A DNA stretch of 64,000 bases from Marinobacter caseinilyticus (GTDB lineage: Bacteria > Pseudomonadota > Gammaproteobacteria > Pseudomonadales > Oleiphilaceae): NCBI RefSeq assembly GCF_011074955.1, contig NZ_WUQJ01000031.1, positions 230,202 to 294,201 of the forward strand, written 5' to 3'. The number at the start of each line of letters is the position of its first letter. The stretch's first letter is position 1. The translations under genes and the position numbers were made by a program. The notes under the pieces were generated by a model. The model had not been told where the DNA came from, searched no databases, and saw only the letters and a program-made list of their open reading frames with translations. This document shows positions 8,855 to 17,587 of this stretch, piece after piece.

Positions 8855-9329
8855 CTATGGGTCCTTTTAGGTTTCCTGACAGGCCGATGGGCTTTTTGGA
8901 CGATATCGGCGGTAGGAAATATGACCAGACGTATATAACCGTATCGTCAGTTTAGTGCAAGTTACGCCCGCTTGTATGCCCCGGGATCAGAATTTTTGGG
9001 CCGGTCGCGGATCGGCGGAAACGCCCAGAGGTGGCAACTGACGCCGAAGACGGCTGCTTACCCATGTAGACCGCCGATTCAGCCATGAAGGCCCTTACGG
9101 CTGAGGAGGTTGGCGTCTCGGCAGGATACGGTCGTGTGTTCCGGTACCGTGCAAGGCCCTTCTTTTCAGCCGTCTCGAGGATGACAAAACTATCGTAACG
9201 ATTCACGGATTGCATTTCCTGTTTTTGCTCCCATTGCCTATGTTTATAGAGTTAATGCTGACAATTAGAGCAGAGAGCCTTCAAGGCGACGAGACGGCTG
9301 ATGACGCGGTTCATAGGAGGACGTTAATC
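8855..9329. other. Intergenic region, 475 bases, no supported gene
   Basis: It separates the divergent GAF protein and CBS protein genes. An 87-codon minus-strand frame (8952-9215) lacks any recognised domain and a ribosome binding site, and is not called. The only clear signal is AGGAGG at 9315-9320, the ribosome binding site of the CBS gene. Confidence 0.5.
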
Positions 9330-9758
9330 ATGCGATCATTGAAAGTTGCGGATGTTATGTGGAACCACATTGAGCCCATCAAATGTGGTACCCCACTCAC
9401 GACCGTGGTGAAAGCGCTGTTGGCCAACCATGTCACTGGTTTGCCGGTGGTGGATGACCACCGCAAGGTGTTGGGTTTCGTGTCGGAACAGGACTGTATC
9501 CACGCCCTGCTGGTCAGTAATTACCACTGTGAAGGCGAACCAATCGTCGACGACGTGATGTTCAAGGAGCCCTTAACGATCAGTGCTGAAATGTCGGTGG
9601 TGGACCTTGCGCAGAATCTGGGCCACGGTAAGCCAAAGGTCTATCCGGTGACCGATCACGGGCGCCTGATCGGCGTGGTGACACGCACCGCGATCTTGTC
9701 TGAACTGGCCAAATCAGGGTGTGGGCTGGAGCTACCCAAGTACGCGGATGCGGAATAG
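9330..9758 (+). CDS. Tandem CBS-domain protein
   Basis: A 142-residue protein made of two CBS domains (about 5-60 and 75-133): 'VADVMWNHIEPIKCGTPLTT', 'VTGLPVVDDHRKVLGFVSEQ', 'VDDVMFKEPLTIS', 'VYPVTDHGRLIGVVTR'. Such Bateman pairs bind adenosine nucleotides and regulate partner proteins. No effector domain is fused. The start is set by AGGAGG nine bases before ATG 9330; upstream codons in the frame are not needed. The partner is unknown. Confidence 0.87.
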   Translation: MRSLKVADVMWNHIEPIKCGTPLTTVVKALLANHVTGLPVVDDHRKVLGFVSEQDCIHALLVSNYHCEGEPIVDDVMFKEPLTISAEMSVVDLAQNLGHGKPKVYPVTDHGRLIGVVTRTAILSELAKSGCGLELPKYADAE

Positions 9759-9835
9759 CACAGACCGTATGCCATTGGCTTGAGGCAGGCCGACCTGACG
9801 TTCATTATTTTTCAAGCGACACCTGAGGAGGTTGT

Positions 9836-10684
9836 ATGGAATTGCTTTCCACCAATGTGAGTTTTGGAGGTGAGCACCGGCGTTATCGTCACACCTCCGC
9901 GGTACTCGACTGTGACATGGAATTTGCGGTGTTTTTACCACCGAAGGCGGTGGCCAATAAAGCCCACCGGGTGCCGGTGCTGTATTGGCTGTCAGGGCTG
10001 ACCTGTAACGACCAGAATTTCATGCAGAAAGCGGGTGCCCATCGTCGCGCCGCGGAACTGGGTATCGCCATTGTCTGCCCCGACACCAGCCCGCGAGGCG
10101 TGAACCTGCCGGGTGAGGACGATAGCTATGACTTCGGAAGCGGCGCCGGCTTTTACATCAACGCCACCCGTGACCCCTGGGCTCAGCATTATCGGATGTA
10201 CGATTACGTGGTTGAGGAATTGCCGAATCTGATCGAAGAAGCGCTGCCCGTCAATGACCACCGGGCCATCAGCGGACACTCGATGGGCGGGCATGGTGCG
10301 TTGATCTGCGCACTGAAAAATCCCGGGCGCTACAAGTCGGTGTCCGCGTTTGCGCCGATTTGTAATCCTACCGAATGCCCTTGGGGTGTGAAGGCGTTTT
10401 CCGGGTATTTGGGAGAGGACCGGGAAGCCTGGGCCGAATGGGATGCAACGTTGTTGATTCCAGAGGCGCGTGAACGCTTGAAGTTGCTGATAGATCAGGG
10501 CACGGCGGACGATTTTCTGGCGGAGCAGCTCAACCCAGACGCCCTGGCGGATGTGTGCGAAAAGCTGCATCACCCTATTCGTCTGCGCATGCACCGTGGT
10601 TATGATCACAGTTATTTCTTCATTGCCTCATTCATTGACGAACACCTGGATCACCATGCCTCTGCCTTGGGCGTGCCCAATTAG
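9836..10684 (+). CDS. fghA: S-formylglutathione hydrolase
   Basis: Hydrolyses S-formylglutathione to formate and glutathione in formaldehyde detoxification. The 282-residue length matches the esterase D/FghA family. The nucleophile is Ser149 in '[10 protein letters not shown]'; 'GTADDFL' and 'YDHSYFF' carry the Asp and His; '[20 protein letters not shown]' is diagnostic. A GAGGAGG precedes the ATG. The glutathione-dependent formaldehyde dehydrogenase that makes the substrate is not next to it. The stop overlaps the convergent lipoprotein stop by four bases. Confidence 0.95.
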   Translation: MELLSTNVSFGGEHRRYRHTSAVLDCDMEFAVFLPPKAVANKAHRVPVLYWLSGLTCNDQNFMQKAGAHRRAAELGIAIVCPDTSPRGVNLPGEDDSYDFGSGAGFYINATRDPWAQHYRMYDYVVEELPNLIEEALPVNDHRAISGHSMGGHGALICALKNPGRYKSVSAFAPICNPTECPWGVKAFSGYLGEDREAWAEWDATLLIPEARERLKLLIDQGTADDFLAEQLNPDALADVCEKLHHPIRLRMHRGYDHSYFFIASFIDEHLDHHASALGVPN

Positions 10685-11535
10685 CAGCTTTCATTGAGGG
10701 CATAAAAATCCTGCTTCAGCTCTGCAAGCTCACCTCGCAGGTGCTGGCGCTGGTCAGGATTGGCCTGTTGCAGCAAATCGGCTATCAGGCGTGCCAGCGC
10801 CGGTCGACTTTCCGCCAGCATGGCCTGATAGGCGCCGCCCCGTGCCGCCGCACTGTCCTGGATCAGACGGGCGACCTGATCGGCGAAGCCCTCGACGTCC
10901 CGCGCTTTCAGACTGGCGAGCAGCGCCTGTTGCCAGCGTGCCCTGCCATCAAGCCAGATGCGGGTTTGATCGCCCCGGGCCTGGTTCCAGCGGTGGATGG
11001 TTTCGAGTTGCTGATCGGTCAGTGAGCCCAGCCAGCGTTCGGCCCTTTCCAGGGTGCGTTGTTCTCTGGCGCGGCGTTCGGCAATTGGGTCCGGGTCGAG
11101 GTACTCGGCTTCTTTGTCGGCCTGGTTGGCGGCCATGGCCTGAGCCAGTTCCTGCACTTGCGCATCGCTCAGGCTTCCCAGTAATTCGGTCGCGAGGGGG
11201 GTGATTTCAACGGTCAGCCGGTCCAGCGCATCAAACACGTCGGCCTGGTGTTGACGGACGGTCGCTTGCGACAGCGTGTCCTGCTCAATGGCCTGTTCGA
11301 GTCGGGTCAGCCAGTTTGCATACTTCGGCAATTCAGCCTGGCAGTGCTGCTGCTTGAACTCGGTGATGTTGCTGTTTAGCCGATTGCGCTGGGTATCGGT
11401 CAGCGTAATGTAATCTTCAACCCACCAGACAATGCCCCAGTCGGCGTAGCGGTAAGCCATTCGAGTGGAGCTGCAGCCGGCCATCAAAAAGACCAGGGCC
11501 AACACCACCACACTGCAGTAATGGAATCGACGCAT
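10681..11535 (-). CDS. DUF6279-type lipoprotein
   Basis: A 284-residue lipoprotein of unknown function. The N-terminus is a lipoprotein signal with lipobox LMAGC, Cys at residue 21. The rest is mostly helical and charged. '[22 protein letters not shown]' followed by long helices is typical of the DUF6279 family common in marine gammaproteobacteria. It probably faces the periplasm from the outer membrane. The 3' end overlaps fghA, and an unusual 11-bp tandem repeat lies just upstream of the start. Confidence 0.8.
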   Translation of the reverse strand: MRRFHYCSVVVLALVFLMAGCSSTRMAYRYADWGIVWWVEDYITLTDTQRNRLNSNITEFKQQHCQAELPKYANWLTRLEQAIEQDTLSQATVRQHQADVFDALDRLTVEITPLATELLGSLSDAQVQELAQAMAANQADKEAEYLDPDPIAERRAREQRTLERAERWLGSLTDQQLETIHRWNQARGDQTRIWLDGRARWQQALLASLKARDVEGFADQVARLIQDSAAARGGAYQAMLAESRPALARLIADLLQQANPDQRQHLRGELAELKQDFYALNESC

Positions 11536-11552
11536 GTCACGCTCCTGTTGTC

Positions 11553-11596
11553 AGATAAGTATTAGATAAGTATTAGATCCGCATTAGATCAGCATT
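11553..11596. repeat. Four-copy 11-bp tandem repeat
   Basis: Four head-to-tail units of exactly 11 bp: AGATAAGTATT twice, then AGATCCGCATT and AGATCAGCATT. It lies 18 bases upstream of the lipoprotein start, between that gene and the DCC gene. Confidence 0.85.
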
Positions 11597-11628
11597 ATGC
11601 CCCGCGTTATGTTCAGACCGAACCAGCC

Positions 11629-11997
11629 CTACCGTTGCACGTCGTCGATCGCGCAGACACCGCACGCGTAGCGTTTGTCATAGCGGCGATCGGCCCAACG
11701 TTCGTATATTATGCGCGCAACCGGGAACAGGACGGGCCAAAGCAGCGGGCGAAACAGCCAGCCGATGCGGGTATGAGACCAGGCCCGCACGTTCGCATGC
11801 AAACCTGTCAGCCAGTTGCCATCGCCGCTGCGTAAGTGGAGCCGCCGCAGCAGGGCTTCGCGATCCGGATGTCCGGCTGCCGGTTCTGGCTGTTGATGCA
11901 CGTCGGCGAAAGCCAGGCCACCTTGTTGCAGACGGCTCAGAGTCGCGATCTCTCGCTGGCACAGCGGGCATTGACCATCATAAAACAACGTATCCAC
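11629..11997 (-). CDS. Thiol-disulfide oxidoreductase of the DCC family
   Basis: A 122-residue protein of the DCC (DUF393) family, predicted to have a thioredoxin-like redox role. The hallmark N-terminus 'LFYDGQCPLC' gives the CxxC active site at about residues 10-13. A hydrophobic stretch 'LFRPLLWPVLFPVARIIYERW' precedes a basic tail with a second CxxC-like pair ('CGVCAIDD'). The physiological substrate is unknown for the family. Confidence 0.85.
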   Translation of the reverse strand: MDTLFYDGQCPLCQREIATLSRLQQGGLAFADVHQQPEPAAGHPDREALLRRLHLRSGDGNWLTGLHANVRAWSHTRIGWLFRPLLWPVLFPVARIIYERWADRRYDKRYACGVCAIDDVQR

Positions 11998-12067
11998 GCA
12001 ACACCTCCTGATGAGACCGTGTGGTACATACGTAAAGCCGTGGTTGATGGATGGCCTTTGCGATGGA

Positions 12068-12179
12068 GGCTATCAGAAAGCGACTGTCAGAGAGCGGTTA
12101 TCAGAGAGAGACCATCTGAGAGTGACCATTAGAGAGTGACCATTGGAAAGTGGCCATTGGAAAGTGGCCATCAGAGACA
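12068..12179. repeat. Eight-copy 14-bp tandem repeat
   Basis: Eight contiguous units, each exactly 14 bp, fill the gap between the DCC gene and the quinone oxidoreductase. Typical units are GACCATTAGAGAGT, GACCATTGGAAAGT and GGCCATTGGAAAGT; the outer units have diverged more. The period is not a multiple of three and no gene is supported, so it is a non-coding minisatellite. Confidence 0.9.
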
Positions 12180-12218
12180 GGTGCCCCAAACCGGCTGGGC
12201 CGGCCCGGGGCTAAAGGA

Positions 12219-13181
12219 CTAGGGCACGGACAGCAGAACTTTGCCGGTGCTTGCATTGCTTTGCAGATAGGCCATGGCCTCATCGGCGTCAACGATGGGC
12301 CAGCTGCGGTCGATCACGGGTTTGATTTCACCGGATTCCAGCCTGGGCCAGACGATTTCGTACAGGGCATCCATGATCTCACCCTTAACGCGAACCGGTT
12401 GCGACCTCAATGTCGAGCCGATCAGGCGTTGTCGCTTCATCAGCAACAAGCCCAGGTCGGTTTTGGCCTCACGGCCGCCCATCAGGCCAATCAGGATGAT
12501 GCGACCATTCTGATTCAGCACCTGTTGGTCCTGACTGATGTAATCGCCACCTACCGGGTCCAGCACCATGTCGGCACCCCCCCAATCCTTAACGGCCTGC
12601 ACAAACGAGCCGTTGTGACGATTCCAGACGGCATCGGCCCCTAACTGCGTGCAAAGGGCGAGTTTGTCATCGCTGCCGGCGGTGGCGAACACCGGATTAC
12701 CCATGATGTGGGCCAATTGGATAACCGCCGTGCCGACCCCGCTGGCAGCCGCGTGCAGCAGGACGCGTTCGCCCGGTTCAAGCGCGGCTTCCACGTAAAG
12801 GTTCAGCCACGCGGTGGCAAACACTTCAGGCAATGCCGCCGCCTGCTGCAGGCTTAAACCTTGGGGGATGGGCAAGACCTGGGCCGCGGGCACGACCACC
12901 TGAGTGGCGTAGCCGCCACCGGTCAACAGAGCGCAAACCTCGTCGCCGGCCTTCAGGTGGGTCACGCTGGCACCAACCGCGGCAACGTGACCACTGACTT
13001 CCAGGCCAAGAATCGTGGAAGCACCCGGTGGCGGCGGATAGGCCCCGGCACGCTGCATCAAGTCGGCCCGGTTCATCCCGGCCCAGGCCACGTCGATGAC
13101 CACTTCGTGCTCCGTCGGCGCGGGCAGGTCCGGATGTGGCTGCCAGATCAGGCCGTTACCGGTGACATTGATTGCATTCAT
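12219..13181 (-). CDS. NAD(P)H quinone oxidoreductase, PIG3/zinc-less MDR family
   Basis: A 320-residue medium-chain dehydrogenase/reductase, probably reducing quinones or enones with NADPH. 'VAWAGMNRADLMQRAGAYPPPPGAS' and 'LGLEVSGHVAAVG' are typical of the PIG3 subfamily. The nucleotide motif 'HAAASGVGTAVIQLA' is present. Structural and catalytic zinc ligands are absent. The ATG at 13181 follows AAGGAAGG; a GTG two codons earlier sits on top of it. It is 16 bases downstream of the DJ-1-type gene and may be cotranscribed. Confidence 0.88.
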   Translation of the reverse strand: MNAINVTGNGLIWQPHPDLPAPTEHEVVIDVAWAGMNRADLMQRAGAYPPPPGASTILGLEVSGHVAAVGASVTHLKAGDEVCALLTGGGYATQVVVPAAQVLPIPQGLSLQQAAALPEVFATAWLNLYVEAALEPGERVLLHAAASGVGTAVIQLAHIMGNPVFATAGSDDKLALCTQLGADAVWNRHNGSFVQAVKDWGGADMVLDPVGGDYISQDQQVLNQNGRIILIGLMGGREAKTDLGLLLMKRQRLIGSTLRSQPVRVKGEIMDALYEIVWPRLESGEIKPVIDRSWPIVDADEAMAYLQSNASTGKVLLSVP

Positions 13182-13197
13182 GGGCACCTTCCTTTGA

Positions 13198-13878
13198 TCA
13201 GTGACCGAGTGCCTTGAGCACGGCTTCAGCCGACGCCTCGGAAGAAGACGGGTTCTGACCGGTAATCAGTTTGCCATCAGTCACCACGTAGGAGGCCCAA
13301 TCGTCGCCCCGGCTGTATTGACCACCCTTGCTTTTGAGCATGTCCTCCACCAGGAAAGGCACCACATTGGTCAGTTGCACGGCGTCTTCCTCGGTATTGG
13401 TGAAGCCGGTGACCTTCCGGCCACTGACCAGCGGTTGACCGTCGCTGTTGCGGGCGTCCCGGAACACTGCCGGGCCATGGCAAACTGCACCGACAACCTT
13501 GTCCTGGCGAACGGCGTTTTCAATCAACGCCACCGACAGCGAGTCGTTGGTGAGGTCCCATAGCGGGCCGTGTCCGCCGGGGTAGAAGAACGCATCGAAG
13601 TCATCCGTACGGACATCAGAGAGCTTGACGGTGCTTGCCAGCGCGGATTGTGCGGCGTCATCGTCCCGGAACCGTCGGGTGGTATCGGTCAGGGCGTCTT
13701 CCGCTTCACTGTTGGGGTCCACTGGCGGCTGGCCGCCTTTGGGGGATGCCAGGGTAATGTCGGCGCCAGCGTCCTTGAAGACGTAGTAGGGCGCGGTAAA
13801 TTCATCGAGCCAGAAGCCTGTTTTATGGCCGGTATCGCCCATTTCATCGTGGGAAGTCAGAATCATGAGAATCTTCAT
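13198..13878 (-). CDS. DJ-1/PfpI family protein (Hsp31-like glyoxalase III/deglycase type)
   Basis: A 226-residue type 1 glutamine-amidotransferase-fold protein. The nucleophile is Cys133 in 'GAVCHGPAVF' with the adjacent His134, and Glu26 in 'GFWLDEF' completes the usual set. 'FFYPGGHGPLWDL' is typical of the Hsp31-like branch (methylglyoxal handling, chaperone or deglycase activity have been reported for relatives). The position upstream of the quinone reductase suggests an electrophile-stress pair, which is inference. Confidence 0.87.
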   Translation of the reverse strand: MKILMILTSHDEMGDTGHKTGFWLDEFTAPYYVFKDAGADITLASPKGGQPPVDPNSEAEDALTDTTRRFRDDDAAQSALASTVKLSDVRTDDFDAFFYPGGHGPLWDLTNDSLSVALIENAVRQDKVVGAVCHGPAVFRDARNSDGQPLVSGRKVTGFTNTEEDAVQLTNVVPFLVEDMLKSKGGQYSRGDDWASYVVTDGKLITGQNPSSSEASAEAVLKALGH

Positions 13879-14085
13879 AGTGTGCTCCTTGATGTGTCGT
13901 TGCTGGCCCTAAACAGTCGGTCCGAAAACGCCTGACCTTGAAACTGTTGACCCCGAAAAAGGATACGACCTCGGGGCGCGTATGGTTCCACGGCGCTGAT
14001 GGTCCCTGAGGTGTTTCCGGGCCGGTGCCTGACGTTGGGTCAATTAGCGACCCTTGCCCTGTTGATTGTGCTGAGCAGGAAATTT

Positions 14086-14688
14086 TCAAGCGTTCTTTCG
14101 GTTTTCCGGTATGGCTGCCCGACGGCGGTCGATCAACACCTCAAGGCCTCGGTAAAGGGGAGTGACATCGCAACACGGCGCGGCATGGCGGATTAACCAG
14201 GCAATGGACTCGACCGTGGAAAGCGCCTGCGGACCGGGTCGTTTGCGGATGTGATACCGGGATTCGGGCGGTTGTGCGAAGTGAACGCAGGGCAAGGCCT
14301 GAAGCCAGGGGTTGCAATGCAGAATTTTGCGGGCCTTGCGCCAGGTGCCGTCAATAATGACCCAGCGCCGGATGGCACCCGGTGGCGCGGGCTCAAGCGC
14401 GACACTGTGGGGGGTCGGGAAAACCAGCGCAGTGTCATCGGGCCTGGCAAGTTGGGACAAAGGTGCGAAGTCGTCGAGGTGTTCCCCCACCAGCACCCTC
14501 ATCTGCGGCAGGCAACCCTGCGCAATGCGCAGTGTCCCCTTGCTGTGGTGGCGCTCTTGCGGGTGCTGCAGCACCCAGATTTCAGGTGCTCGCACCATGG
14601 CCTGGCAGGCATCACAGACGCACAGTCTGCGATGAACGCCACAGGAAGGGCAATGCCGGGAAGCCACGGCGGTTAACCAAACCCCCAC
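14086..14688 (-). CDS. DTW-domain tRNA-uridine aminocarboxypropyltransferase
   Basis: Family members (TapT/YfiP type) add the 3-amino-3-carboxypropyl group from SAM to uridine of tRNA (acp3U). The 200-residue protein has the cysteine cluster 'CPSCGVHRRLCVCDAC' at the N-terminus and the DTW motif in 'VIIDGTWRKARKI'. 'YHIRKRPGPQALSTVESIAW' is also conserved. The predicted GTG start overlaps the upstream HD gene by 16 bases, which implies translational coupling. A later start is possible. Confidence 0.87.
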   Translation of the reverse strand: MGVWLTAVASRHCPSCGVHRRLCVCDACQAMVRAPEIWVLQHPQERHHSKGTLRIAQGCLPQMRVLVGEHLDDFAPLSQLARPDDTALVFPTPHSVALEPAPPGAIRRWVIIDGTWRKARKILHCNPWLQALPCVHFAQPPESRYHIRKRPGPQALSTVESIAWLIRHAAPCCDVTPLYRGLEVLIDRRRAAIPENRKNA

Positions 14689-15806
14689 AGCAGGCCAAAA
14701 TCCATCGACGGCAGGGTTTCGGTATTCTCGAACGCACGGATACTGAACTCCAGCAGGCTGCAGTCGCGCTTGAATCCTCCTCCGCTGTAGAGGTCGCCCT
14801 TGGGGCCAATGAGCGCGTGCGCCCGCGTGCCACCATTACGGACCGGGCGGTGCGTAACAACCGCCACCTCATTATTGGCCAGCCGCACCAGGGTACCGGG
14901 TGGAAACGGTGTCAGTATCGTGAGCAGGGCCCGGAAAATCGACGGCTCAGGCCGGTCACGATGGTCAATTTTGATGGTCTTGAGTGCGTCAGGTACTGGC
15001 AACCGATCGCGATAGGCGCGCCTGGTGATCATGGCGGTGTAGTGTTCGGCCAGTGCGAGCATCCGGGCCCCGGGCACAATGTCCTCGTCCGCCAGGCCGG
15101 CAGGATAGCCGGTGTCAGCGGGCCCTTCATGGTGTTGCTGGATGATCGTCAGCAGGTGCGTGTCATCGATGCCGGCCTCCTTCAGCGCATTGGCACTGAG
15201 GATTGGGTGTTTATGAATGACCAGTCGTTGTTGATCCGTCAGCGCTTTATTGATGTTATTGAGTTTGTCTAGGAACGGCAGCAATGCCAGGTTGGCGGTC
15301 AGCGCAGCGCTGATCAGTGTCAGCACCTGTGCGTCATCCAGCCCCAGTTCGCGGGCCGTGGACTGGCAGAGAATGGCATAAAACAGGGTTTGTTCACTGG
15401 CGGTGGGTTCCACCGAGTACAGGTGCACCAGGGCGAGGCATGCGTCCTGTGCCTGCAGGCACATTCGGTCGATGAACAGTGCCAGGTCGAGCAGTTGCTG
15501 ACGGGCGGTCTCATCACGGTTGGCAATCGCGCCCAGAGTCGTTTCCAGCGCTTCCAGCAGGCCCTGGTAATCCGCAAACGGGTTGTATATCCGGCTGTCT
15601 TCGACGGCATCCGGTTCCGGGACATCGGGGCGCACCGGGGTGTGGGGGTAAAACAGGCCTCGCTCAAACAACTGCTCAAGCTGGGCCTCACTATTGACCA
15701 CATAACCTTGCCGCAACAGCACGTTACCGGCGGTATCGTAAACGGTCCAGGGCAGTGGCTTACCAACGATCACCGCACCGATGGCAACACGAACAAGATT
15801 CGACAC
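14673..15806 (-). CDS. HD-GYP-like protein with altered catalytic HD motif
   Basis: A 377-residue cytoplasmic protein. After an N-terminal ~60 residues ('YDTAGNVLLRQGYVVNSEAQ') and a helical linker, the C-terminal part follows the HD-GYP phosphodiesterase pattern: 'LVIHKHPILSANAL', 'HHEGPADTGYPAGL', 'RMLALAEHYTAMITRRAY'. The usual HDxGK stretch, which supplies the metal-binding HD pair, reads about 'ANLALLPFLDKLN', so the key His-Asp is missing and cyclic-di-GMP hydrolysis is doubtful. The stop overlaps the DTW gene. Confidence 0.8.
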   Translation of the reverse strand: MSNLVRVAIGAVIVGKPLPWTVYDTAGNVLLRQGYVVNSEAQLEQLFERGLFYPHTPVRPDVPEPDAVEDSRIYNPFADYQGLLEALETTLGAIANRDETARQQLLDLALFIDRMCLQAQDACLALVHLYSVEPTASEQTLFYAILCQSTARELGLDDAQVLTLISAALTANLALLPFLDKLNNINKALTDQQRLVIHKHPILSANALKEAGIDDTHLLTIIQQHHEGPADTGYPAGLADEDIVPGARMLALAEHYTAMITRRAYRDRLPVPDALKTIKIDHRDRPEPSIFRALLTILTPFPPGTLVRLANNEVAVVTHRPVRNGGTRAHALIGPKGDLYSGGGFKRDCSLLEFSIRAFENTETLPSMDFGLLWGFG

Positions 15807-15919
15807 GAGGCTTTAGGTACCTGTAATGGTTTGATTTGGTGAGTGCCAGATACAGGCACCCCGATTCCCGTCAGCAATAAATGTAGCTTACTTATTGTCT
15901 GGCTGGCCAGCCCGGAGTG

Positions 15920-16369
15920 TTAAGCGTCCTCGCCGGCATGGCTGATAACGATGCCACTCGCACCCTGGTCCAGAATGTGACGAAGGTTGTCGGGAATAAT
16001 TTTTTTACTCGCCTGGGCGGGCGAAATCATGACGTAGGTGATATCGGCACTGGCCAGTTCTTCGCCATCGCTGAAGCGCCGGAACACCAAGTGCAGCGAG
16101 AACGAGCTGTTGCCCAGTTGCCCCGGTGCAATGGTGGCGCACAGCACATCGTCGAACCGGCCCGGGGCTTTCCAGTTGGTGGTCAGGCTGACCACCTGGA
16201 TATCGGAGTCCGTATCCAGCAGGTTTTGATAACTGCCGAACAATGTACGGATGTACTCGTTGACCGCAATATCCACATAGTCGCCATAGCGGGCGTTAAA
16301 CACCACACCCTGCGCATCGCATTCCCCATAGCGGACGCGAAAACGGAATTCGAAAGGGGCTTGATTCAT
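15920..16369 (-). CDS. Acyl-CoA thioesterase, 4-hydroxybenzoyl-CoA thioesterase type
   Basis: A 149-residue hotdog-fold thioesterase. 'RVRYGECDAQGVVFNARYGDYVDIAVNEY' spans the conserved region whose Asp (in 'ECDAQG') is catalytic in the 4HBT/YbgC family. The frame extends to 16480, but the family N-terminus matches the ATG at 16369 (MNQAPFEF). It hydrolyses acyl-CoA in the cytoplasm; the chain specificity cannot be read. Divergent from the diguanylate cyclase gene. Confidence 0.87.
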   Translation of the reverse strand: MNQAPFEFRFRVRYGECDAQGVVFNARYGDYVDIAVNEYIRTLFGSYQNLLDTDSDIQVVSLTTNWKAPGRFDDVLCATIAPGQLGNSSFSLHLVFRRFSDGEELASADITYVMISPAQASKKIIPDNLRHILDQGASGIVISHAGEDA

Positions 16370-16602
16370 GGTAATTCCCTGTATGGAAGTCACTGGCCGA
16401 GTGTCGCCATCTGACCATATTCGCCGAGAGGGTGCCAGTGTCTCGCGCGCCTCCTTATCGCGTGCGAAATAAGGCGCCATTGTTTATTCCGCCGGGTGTC
16501 CATAATCTCCGGTTTGTGACCGCTGACGGTATTATTTGCCTGCAGCATGCTAACTTACGCGATCCACTCCCCGAATCTGCGGCCAAGGTAGAGAACAGCT
16601 GA

Positions 16603-17586
16603 ATGTTTTATCGCCTGCGCAATAATTTCCGCCTGTCCATTATCACGATGTTGGGCGTATCCGCCATCCTCGGTATTACCCCGTTTGCGGTGTACCGCTT
16701 TGCCGAGGGCAATACGCTGGCGGGGGTGGTTGATTCGATCATCATGCTGAGTATCTCGGCCTTCATGGTGTACGCCTGGGTCACCGGTGACACCCGGCGC
16801 AGCGGGTTTTGCATGGCACTGATTGCGTGCAGTGGTGGCGCCGCGGTGGCGTTCGTGCTCGATACCATTGGCCTGTTCTGGCTCTATCCCTGCTTTGTGA
16901 CCAGTTTCTTTTTGACCTCGCCCCGAGTCGCCGTCTTCATTAATTTCGGGACGCTGTTGGTGCTGATGTACTTTGGCATCGGCTTTGAGTCGGCGGAATA
17001 CATGCTGTCGTTTGCCACTACCGCGGTGGTGGTCAGTGCCTGCGCCTACATTTTTGCACTGCGCAATGAGACTCAGCGGCGGCGGTTGGAGCAACTGGCC
17101 ACGCTGGACCCTTTAACGGGGGTCAAAAACCGTCGCGCGATGGAGGAAGAGTTAAAAGCGGCAGCGGCGACATACAACCGCAACGGACTGTCCTATGCAT
17201 TGGCGATTCTGGATCTGGACCATTTCAAGCGCATCAACGATGAATTCGGCCACGCCGTGGGTGACGAGGTGCTGATCGACTGCGTCAATCTGATTGCCCA
17301 CAATACCCGGCAGGCAGATCAGTTGTTTCGTTTTGGCGGCGAGGAGTTTGTGCTGCTGTTGCCGGGGGTTGATGACGAGGGTATGCGCTCAGTCATGGAC
17401 AATTTGCACGCCACCCTGCGGCGGAGCCTTAAAAGCCCGGCCGGCCCGGTCACCGCGTCTTACGGGCTGGCGTTATTGCGCCCGGGGGAAAACGCCGATC
17501 GCTGGCTCGAGCGAGCGGATGAAGCGCTGTACCTTGCGAAAGACAGTGGCCGCGACCAGATCAAGGTGGCCCCGGCCAACGCCTGA
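16603..17586 (+). CDS. Membrane diguanylate cyclase (GGDEF)
   Basis: Makes cyclic-di-GMP from GTP. The 327-residue protein has about five or six membrane helices (residues ~12-155), then a complete GGDEF domain: 'DPLTGVKNRRAMEEEL', 'LAILDLDHFKRINDEFGH', and the active-site GGEEF at 245-249. The inhibitory-site RxxD (RQAD, 236-239) is five residues ahead as required, so product feedback is likely. This is the only cyclic-di-GMP synthase in the window that looks active. It is convergent with the MATE gene, one base apart. Confidence 0.92.
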   Translation: MFYRLRNNFRLSIITMLGVSAILGITPFAVYRFAEGNTLAGVVDSIIMLSISAFMVYAWVTGDTRRSGFCMALIACSGGAAVAFVLDTIGLFWLYPCFVTSFFLTSPRVAVFINFGTLLVLMYFGIGFESAEYMLSFATTAVVVSACAYIFALRNETQRRRLEQLATLDPLTGVKNRRAMEEELKAAAATYNRNGLSYALAILDLDHFKRINDEFGHAVGDEVLIDCVNLIAHNTRQADQLFRFGGEEFVLLLPGVDDEGMRSVMDNLHATLRRSLKSPAGPVTASYGLALLRPGENADRWLERADEALYLAKDSGRDQIKVAPANA

Positions 17587-17587
17587 A

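Noticed and set aside
8952..9215. An 87-codon minus-strand frame in a 475-base gap
   Set aside because: No ribosome binding site, no recognisable domain or signal, and no conserved neighbour role.
12068..12179. Tandem repeats considered as a CRISPR array
   Set aside because: Units of 14 bp abut directly without spacers and drift in sequence; no cas genes are present.
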